Of a stretch of DNA of 9,751 bases, positions 6,540 through 9,751 are shown piece by piece (the stretch's first letter is position 1; each line of letters begins with the position of its first letter). A program made the position numbers and the translations under genes. The stretch spans positions 1 through 9,751 of the forward strand of contig JAFGOG010000285.1 in assembly GCA_016926595.1 (NCBI GenBank), given 5' to 3'. The notes beneath the pieces are model-generated. The model worked only from the letters and a program-made list of their open reading frames with translations, did no database searches and was not told the origin of the DNA. Source of the stretch: Anaerolineae bacterium. Lineage in GTDB: Bacteria; Chloroflexota; Anaerolineae; JAAYZQ01.

Positions 6540-6568
6540 TTGACAAAAGCGGGCGATGGTACTAGAAT
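6540..6568 (+). promoter_or_regulatory. Sigma70-type promoter of the parvulin lipoprotein gene
   Basis: TTGACA (6540-6545), a 17-base spacer and TAGAAT (6563-6568) precede the plus-strand gene, predicting a start near 6575 and a leader of about 33 bases. The run TTGACAAAA and the trailing TAGAATAGG are identical to the promoter at 4607-4635. Confidence 0.87.
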
Positions 6569-6608
6569 AGGCAGACGTTTTTTAATCTGGAGCATAGGGA
6601 GTCTGTTG

Positions 6609-7610
6609 ATGGTTGACAAGCGATGGTTACGGCTGGCGCTGTTGCTGGCCCTGGCGACGATGGTCCTGCTGGCGGCTGGCTGCGGCTCGACCCCAACGGC
6701 AACCCCCACGGGGGAGGCGCCCGCAGGCCCGGTGGTTCTGCCGACGGCCGGCACACCCCAGCCCAGGGTTGACGCCACCCTGGCGCTGAGCAAGATCGAT
6801 CGCCTGGACGGCGCCACCCTGGCCCGGGTCAACGGCGAGGCGGTGACCTGGGCAGATTATGAGCCGGTGCTGAGGCAGGTTCTGTTCCAGGTGACCAAGC
6901 AGTACCAGATCGATTGGGGCGATCCGGCCATGGAGGTCAGGCTGAAGCAGTTTCAGCAGGATGTTCTGACACAGGCCGTGGATCGGCGGCTGCTGTGGCA
7001 GGTCGCCGCCGAGCAGGGGGTGACGGTCACCGACGCCGAGGTGCAGGCCCAGCTCGAGCAGGATAAGCAAAGGGTCTTGGCCACCGGAGCGAATGCCGAC
7101 TGGGACAGCTACCTGGCGGCGAACGGGCTCGACGCCAACGGTTATGCCCGGCTGGTGAAGGACAATCTCCTGGTCAACAAGCTGGTCGCTATCCAGCAGG
7201 TGGAGGAGGAGGGGGAGCAGGTCCACCTGGCCTACATCGGCTTTACCGACGAGTCGCTGGGCAAGGCCATCGTGCAGGAGCTAAAAGCCGGGCGGGATTT
7301 CGCCGAGCTGGCCAAGCTGTACTCAGACGACCCGGACAGCAAGGAGAAAGGTGGGGACATTGGCTGGTTCGCCCAGGGGGGCATGCCGGCCGACATCGAA
7401 CAGGTGGCCTGGTCGCTCGAATCCGGGCAGTACAGCGAGGTGATCAAGGGGCAGTCGAGCTATTTTATTATCAAGGTGATAGAGCGAGGCATGCAGCCGC
7501 TCGACGAGCAGGCGCTGCTGCTGCGGCAGCAGCAGGCGCTGGTGTCGGTCCTCGAGGAGGCAAAGGCCAGCGCGTCGATCGAGTACCTGGTCAATTTCAT
7601 CGGGCAGTAG
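6609..7610 (+). CDS. SurA/PrsA-like parvulin-domain lipoprotein
   Basis: This 333-residue protein is the only plus-strand gene. The ATG at 6609 has GGGAG 7 bases upstream and sits just after a clear promoter. The frame stays open far upstream, but only as antisense of the neighbouring gene. Residues 1-24 are a lipoprotein signal with lipobox LAAG before Cys25, followed by a Thr/Pro-rich spacer. Residues about 62-200 resemble the SurA/trigger-factor-like N-terminal chaperone region (ARVNGEAVTWADY, then helical segments). Residues about 205-293 resemble the PpiC rotamase domain, with the landmark SDDPDSKEKGGDIGWF (239-254) and a matching C-terminal strand FIIKV. It should be tethered outside the membrane and assist folding of exported proteins such as those encoded nearby. 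The two positions normally His in active parvulins read Tyr209 and Phe286, so prolyl isomerase activity is doubtful while chaperone activity may remain. The homology call is from motifs, not a search. Confidence 0.92.
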   Translation: MVDKRWLRLALLLALATMVLLAAGCGSTPTATPTGEAPAGPVVLPTAGTPQPRVDATLALSKIDRLDGATLARVNGEAVTWADYEPVLRQVLFQVTKQYQIDWGDPAMEVRLKQFQQDVLTQAVDRRLLWQVAAEQGVTVTDAEVQAQLEQDKQRVLATGANADWDSYLAANGLDANGYARLVKDNLLVNKLVAIQQVEEEGEQVHLAYIGFTDESLGKAIVQELKAGRDFAELAKLYSDDPDSKEKGGDIGWFAQGGMPADIEQVAWSLESGQYSEVIKGQSSYFIIKVIERGMQPLDEQALLLRQQQALVSVLEEAKASASIEYLVNFIGQ

Positions 7611-7612
7611 TC

Positions 7613-7639
7613 GCCGACGGCCAAAAGACGCCGACGGCC
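7613..7639 (+). repeat. Two direct copies of GCCGACGGCC
   Basis: GCCGACGGCC occurs at 7613-7622 and again at 7630-7639, a 17-bp period, in the short gap between the parvulin stop and the terminator hairpin. No function is evident. Confidence 0.5.
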
Positions 7640-7640
7640 C

Positions 7641-7673
7641 AGACCTGACAGGCCCGCCCTGTCAGGTCTTTAT
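7641..7673 (+). terminator. Intrinsic terminator between convergent genes
   Basis: A perfect 12-bp stem (AGACCTGACAGG, 7641-7652, with 7658-7669) around a five-base loop is followed by TTAT on the plus strand, about 30 bases after the parvulin stop. The right arm contains the TGA stop (7664-7662) of the convergent histidine kinase, so both genes share the structure. The minus side lacks an immediate T-run and may terminate less well. Confidence 0.85.
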
Positions 7674-9080
7674 TGTCGGCAGCCACACGGTAAAGGTGCT
7701 GCCGTGGCCCACCTGGCTTTCAACCTCGATCCGGCCGCCGTGGGCGGCGGCGATCCAGTGGGCGATTGACAGGCCCAGCCCGGCGTTCTCCCGCGCCCGC
7801 GAGCGGGCCTTGTCCACGCGGTAGAAACGCTCAAAGATGAGCGGCATGCCGTTGGGCCCTGGCTCCAAGGCCTCGGGCGGGATGCCGATGCCGGTGTCGG
7901 CCACGGCCACCCGCACCCAGTCGTCGTCGCGCTCCAACGACAGGGTGACGCGCCCGCCGCCAGTGGTGTATTTCAGGGCATTGTCCACCAGGTTCAGGAG
8001 GAGCTGCCGCAGCCGGTCCGGGTCGCCCATGACGACGGCCTGATCCTCATGCCCCAGGCCGATCTCGACGCTCCTGGCCATCAGCCGCGCCTGGCGGTAG
8101 ACGTCGAGCAGCAGGGTGTCGAGCTCGACCGGCTCGGCCTTGAGCTGGACGCCGGCGTCGGCCTGGGCCAGCAGCAGCAGGTCGGACACCAGGCGCGACA
8201 TGCGCGCCACCTCGCTCTCGATCGCGTCTACCGTCTCCTGGCGGCTGGCCGGATCGTCGGCGGCTCCCCGGCACAGCAGGCCGACGTTGCCCTGGATGGT
8301 GGTCAGGGGGGTGCGCAGCTCGTGCGACACGTCGGCGATAAAGCGGCGCTGGGTGTGAAAGAGCGATTCCAGGCGAGAGAGCATCTCGTTAAAGGTGGAT
8401 GCCAGCCGGCTCACCTCGTCCTGGGGGCCGGGCCCTTCGGCCAGGCGGCGGCTGAGGTCCTCGGCGCGGGAGATGGCCAGCGCTGTGCGGGTGATGTCGT
8501 CGATCGGCGCCAGGGCAGTTCGGGCCAGCAGCGCGCCCAGGCCCGCCGACAGGGCGATGGCGATCAGGTTGCCCGCGATCAGGATGATCATCAGTTGTCG
8601 CTGCGTCTGATCTAACTGGGCCAGGGAGATGGCCGCCTGGATGATACCCACCACCCGCTCGTCGCGGACGAGGGGCGCGTTGTAGATCCGCACCCGCGAG
8701 TCGCCCAGCGTCCGGGTTTGGAAACCCGACGCCCCATTCCAGGCGGCGGTAGTGGCCGACGGGTCGAGGGGCAGGGAGGCCTCGCCCAGCAGTGGGGAGC
8801 GGTAGACGATCCTGGCCGCGTCGCGGCCATAGACCTGGATGTACAGGCCAGAGGTGCTGTATGCGTCCAGCCGCGGCACTTCGAGCGTTCTTTCCCAGAA
8901 GTTAAAGTCGGGCACCATCTGGGTCGATTGCGCCAGCCGCTCAGAGACCGTCTTGAGCTCGCGATCGATGCCGCTCAGGTTGGAGGAGATCAAGAGGTAG
9001 CGCAGCGCCGCGCTGAACAGGATCAGCGTCACGGCCAGGATGGTAGTGTACGACAGTGTGAGTCTAAGCCGGATCGACAT
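7662..9080 (-). CDS. Membrane sensor histidine kinase, no adjacent response regulator
   Basis: This 472-residue protein is read from the ATG at 9080, which begins right before the first membrane helix. A GTG at 9134 is in frame, but it would start inside a repeat-like sequence and add an implausible tail. The chosen ATG has no good ribosome-binding site, so the start is moderately sure. The order is a membrane helix (about 10-30), an extracytoplasmic sensor loop (31-160) of no recognised type, a second helix (163-186), HAMP (187-240), and HisKA with phospho-acceptor His253 in FIADVSHELRTPL. The ATPase domain follows, with N-box N363/N367 (LLNLVDNALKY), G1 box D395-T-G-I-G, F-box FERFYR (416-421) and G2 box G434-L-G-L. 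All catalytic boxes are intact, so it should be active. Its partner regulator is not next to it. An 11-bp direct-repeat array lies upstream. The signal sensed is unknown; an envelope signal would fit the location. Confidence 0.93.
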   Translation of the reverse strand: MSIRLRLTLSYTTILAVTLILFSAALRYLLISSNLSGIDRELKTVSERLAQSTQMVPDFNFWERTLEVPRLDAYSTSGLYIQVYGRDAARIVYRSPLLGEASLPLDPSATTAAWNGASGFQTRTLGDSRVRIYNAPLVRDERVVGIIQAAISLAQLDQTQRQLMIILIAGNLIAIALSAGLGALLARTALAPIDDITRTALAISRAEDLSRRLAEGPGPQDEVSRLASTFNEMLSRLESLFHTQRRFIADVSHELRTPLTTIQGNVGLLCRGAADDPASRQETVDAIESEVARMSRLVSDLLLLAQADAGVQLKAEPVELDTLLLDVYRQARLMARSVEIGLGHEDQAVVMGDPDRLRQLLLNLVDNALKYTTGGGRVTLSLERDDDWVRVAVADTGIGIPPEALEPGPNGMPLIFERFYRVDKARSRARENAGLGLSIAHWIAAAHGGRIEVESQVGHGSTFTVWLPTIKT

Positions 9081-9121
9081 GAGGATATGATGCCACAAGT
9101 TGGGGGTTTTGTAAAAACAGA

Positions 9122-9160
9122 GCCTCTCCCTCACCCCTGCCTCTCCTCCAACGGGCGAGG
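9122..9160. repeat. C-rich repeat-like sequence in the kinase upstream region
   Basis: The run around CTCTCCCTCACCCCTGCC and CAACGGGCGAGG resembles a widespread dispersed bacterial intergenic sequence that pairs CCTCTCC with an inverted GGCGAGG-like end. The resemblance is from memory and no second copy is present in this window. Confidence 0.4.
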
Positions 9161-9169
9161 CGAGATAAA

Positions 9170-9203
9170 GTAGAAATCCGGCCTCCCCAAGCCGGATCTC
9201 TAC
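9170..9203 (-). terminator. 13-bp hairpin between the right-edge gene and the histidine kinase
   Basis: GTAGAAATCCGGC (9170-9182) pairs with 9191-9203 at 12 of 13 positions around an eight-base loop, and on the minus strand it is followed by TTTATCTC. It could end transcripts of the gene stopping at 9327. If the kinase transcript begins near the direct-repeat array, the hairpin would instead lie inside the kinase leader and act as an attenuator. It also resembles a mobile palindromic repeat. Confidence 0.5.
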
Positions 9204-9230
9204 TCAAAACTATGCTGTTTAAGGATAAGA
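9200..9230 (+). repeat. 31-bp leader module, copy B
   Basis: This plus-strand sequence matches the leader of the Trp-rich protein gene (4504-4474, minus) at 27 of 31 positions, including CAAAACTATGCTG and TTAAGGA. It opens a 20-codon ORF, ATG 9212 to TAG 9274, reading MLFKDKSLSLFAEDSVSRLG. No full plus-strand gene follows, so it may be the relic of a gene start or a mobile leader element. Confidence 0.6.
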
Positions 9231-9253
9231 GTCTCTCTCTGTTTGCCGAGGAT

Positions 9254-9312
9254 AGTGTATCGCGCCTGGGTTAGAGGAAGGTTAAGGGAAGATTAGAATT
9301 AGATGAGAAAAC
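9254..9312 (-). promoter_or_regulatory. 11-bp direct-repeat array with -10 element, likely OmpR/PhoB-class operator
   Basis: On the plus strand four consecutive 11-base units begin GGTTAG (9269), GGTTAA (9280), GATTAG (9291) and GATGAG (9302); the first three are clearly related. Eleven-base phasing is the hallmark of binding sites for winged-helix response regulators of the OmpR/PhoB family. On the minus strand the array is followed after 9 bases by TACACT (9259-9254), a four-of-six -10, the geometry expected where bound activator replaces the -35. It would drive the histidine kinase gene with a leader of about 165 bases. No canonical -35 was seen. Confidence 0.55.
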
Positions 9313-9326
9313 TGGACCTGCCAAGT

Positions 9327-9751
9327 CTATTCTGGGCCGCGAAAAACGAGCATCTCCCGGTCGTGGGCCACCAGCTCCATGCCGTCGAGGACGGCCTGGA
9401 CGAATTCCGGGCTGTAGCGCCGGCTGAAGCGGCCCTCGTCGACGACGAACCAGGCGCGCGGCGCGCCGGCCAGCGCCTGGCGGAGGGCGCCGGCCGAGTC
9501 GACGATCGGCACCTCGTCCCAGCCGCTGACCCACCGCCCGTCCTTCTCGAAGGCAAAGCCCTTATAGTCGGTAGGGATGGCCAGATAGTCGCAGCGGCCG
9601 AGGTGGAAGAAGGCGGCCTGGCACAGGAAGGTGACGACGGCGTCGCCCGGCTCTTCGTTGGCCCGGACATAGTCAAAGGCCCAGTCGTAGGCCGGGACCG
9701 TCTCGTGCACGGCGGCCATGGCCGGCGACCAGGAAGCGGCGGCGATCAGGA
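9327..9751 (-). CDS. C-terminal part of a GT39-like membrane protein, N-terminus outside window
   Basis: The frame is open from the right edge to a TAG at 9329-9327 and shows the last 140 residues of a longer protein; the Met at 9719 is internal. The visible part is soluble and reads like the extracytoplasmic C-terminal region of PMT/GT39-type glycosyltransferases. Landmarks are YDWAFDYVRANEEPGDAV near the start, FFHLGRCDYLAI in the middle, AWFVVDE and a closing MELVAHDREMLVFRG. I infer the missing upstream part holds the membrane helices and catalytic loop. It differs from the glycosyltransferase at the left edge in this region, so it is a different subtype. It lies upstream of the histidine kinase on the same strand, with a 246-base gap that holds an operator-like array, hairpin and repeats. 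Assignment is by pattern resemblance only. Confidence 0.7.
   Translation of the reverse strand, partial: LIAAASWSPAMAAVHETVPAYDWAFDYVRANEEPGDAVVTFLCQAAFFHLGRCDYLAIPTDYKGFAFEKDGRWVSGWDEVPIVDSAGALRQALAGAPRAWFVVDEGRFSRRYSPEFVQAVLDGMELVAHDREMLVFRGPE

Noticed and set aside
4677..6608. Upstream 640-codon extension of the plus-strand parvulin frame
   Set aside because: It is antisense to the propeller/DUF11 gene, has Val/Gly/Arg/Asp-rich shadow composition, and the real gene begins at 6609 with its own promoter, ribosome-binding site and lipoprotein signal.
9081..9134. Extended histidine kinase N-terminus from a GTG at 9134
   Set aside because: The extra 18 residues begin inside a repeat-like C-rich sequence and precede a normal kinase N-terminus beginning right before the first helix at 9080.

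Overview
The window is GC-rich bacterial chromosome, most likely from the Chloroflexota (an Anaerolineae/Caldilinea-type lineage). That placement is an inference. It rests on GT39-like membrane glycosyltransferases of a style I associate with that phylum, YCF48-like beta-propeller surface proteins with Thr-Pro 'TDTPAP' linkers, a secreted protein ending in a YLPxxxR-like tail, and small dispersed palindromes between genes. No phage, plasmid, IS, CRISPR, tRNA or rRNA signal was seen.

Layout, left to right: (1) 1-1918, minus strand, a GT39-like glycosyltransferase running off the left edge. (2) 2007-3476, minus, a surface protein with a signal sequence, seven YCF48-like repeats, a Thr/Pro linker and a C-terminal membrane anchor. 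It is flanked on both sides by copies of one palindromic repeat (1921-1999 and 3495-3561). (3) 3717-4469, minus, an unrecognised exported protein with 23 Trp in 250 residues, behind a strong sigma70-type promoter. (4) 4722-6434, minus, a secreted protein with seven YCF48-like repeats and two DUF11-like domains. (5) 6609-7610, plus, a SurA/PrsA-like parvulin lipoprotein, transcribed divergently from (4). (6) 7662-9080, minus, a membrane histidine kinase convergent with (5), with no response regulator beside it. (7) 9327-9751, minus, the C-terminal end of a second GT39-like membrane protein, entering from the right edge.

Genes 2 to 5 look like a cell-envelope neighbourhood: two propeller proteins with different attachment solutions, a Trp-rich exported protein and an extracytoplasmic folding factor. 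Functional cooperation between them is inferred from proximity only. Genes 3, 4 and 5 have separate near-consensus promoters, so they are probably individual transcription units. Gene 1 may be read through from gene 2.

The strongest non-coding signals are an 11-bp-phased direct-repeat array upstream of the histidine kinase (9269-9312), which resembles an OmpR/PhoB-class operator next to a -10 element; a 31-bp module shared between the gene 3 leader (4474-4504) and the kinase upstream region (9200-9230) at 27 of 31 positions; and several near-perfect hairpins. No previously undescribed multi-gene system could be demonstrated. The best candidates for novelty are the Trp-rich exported protein and the shared 31-bp module.
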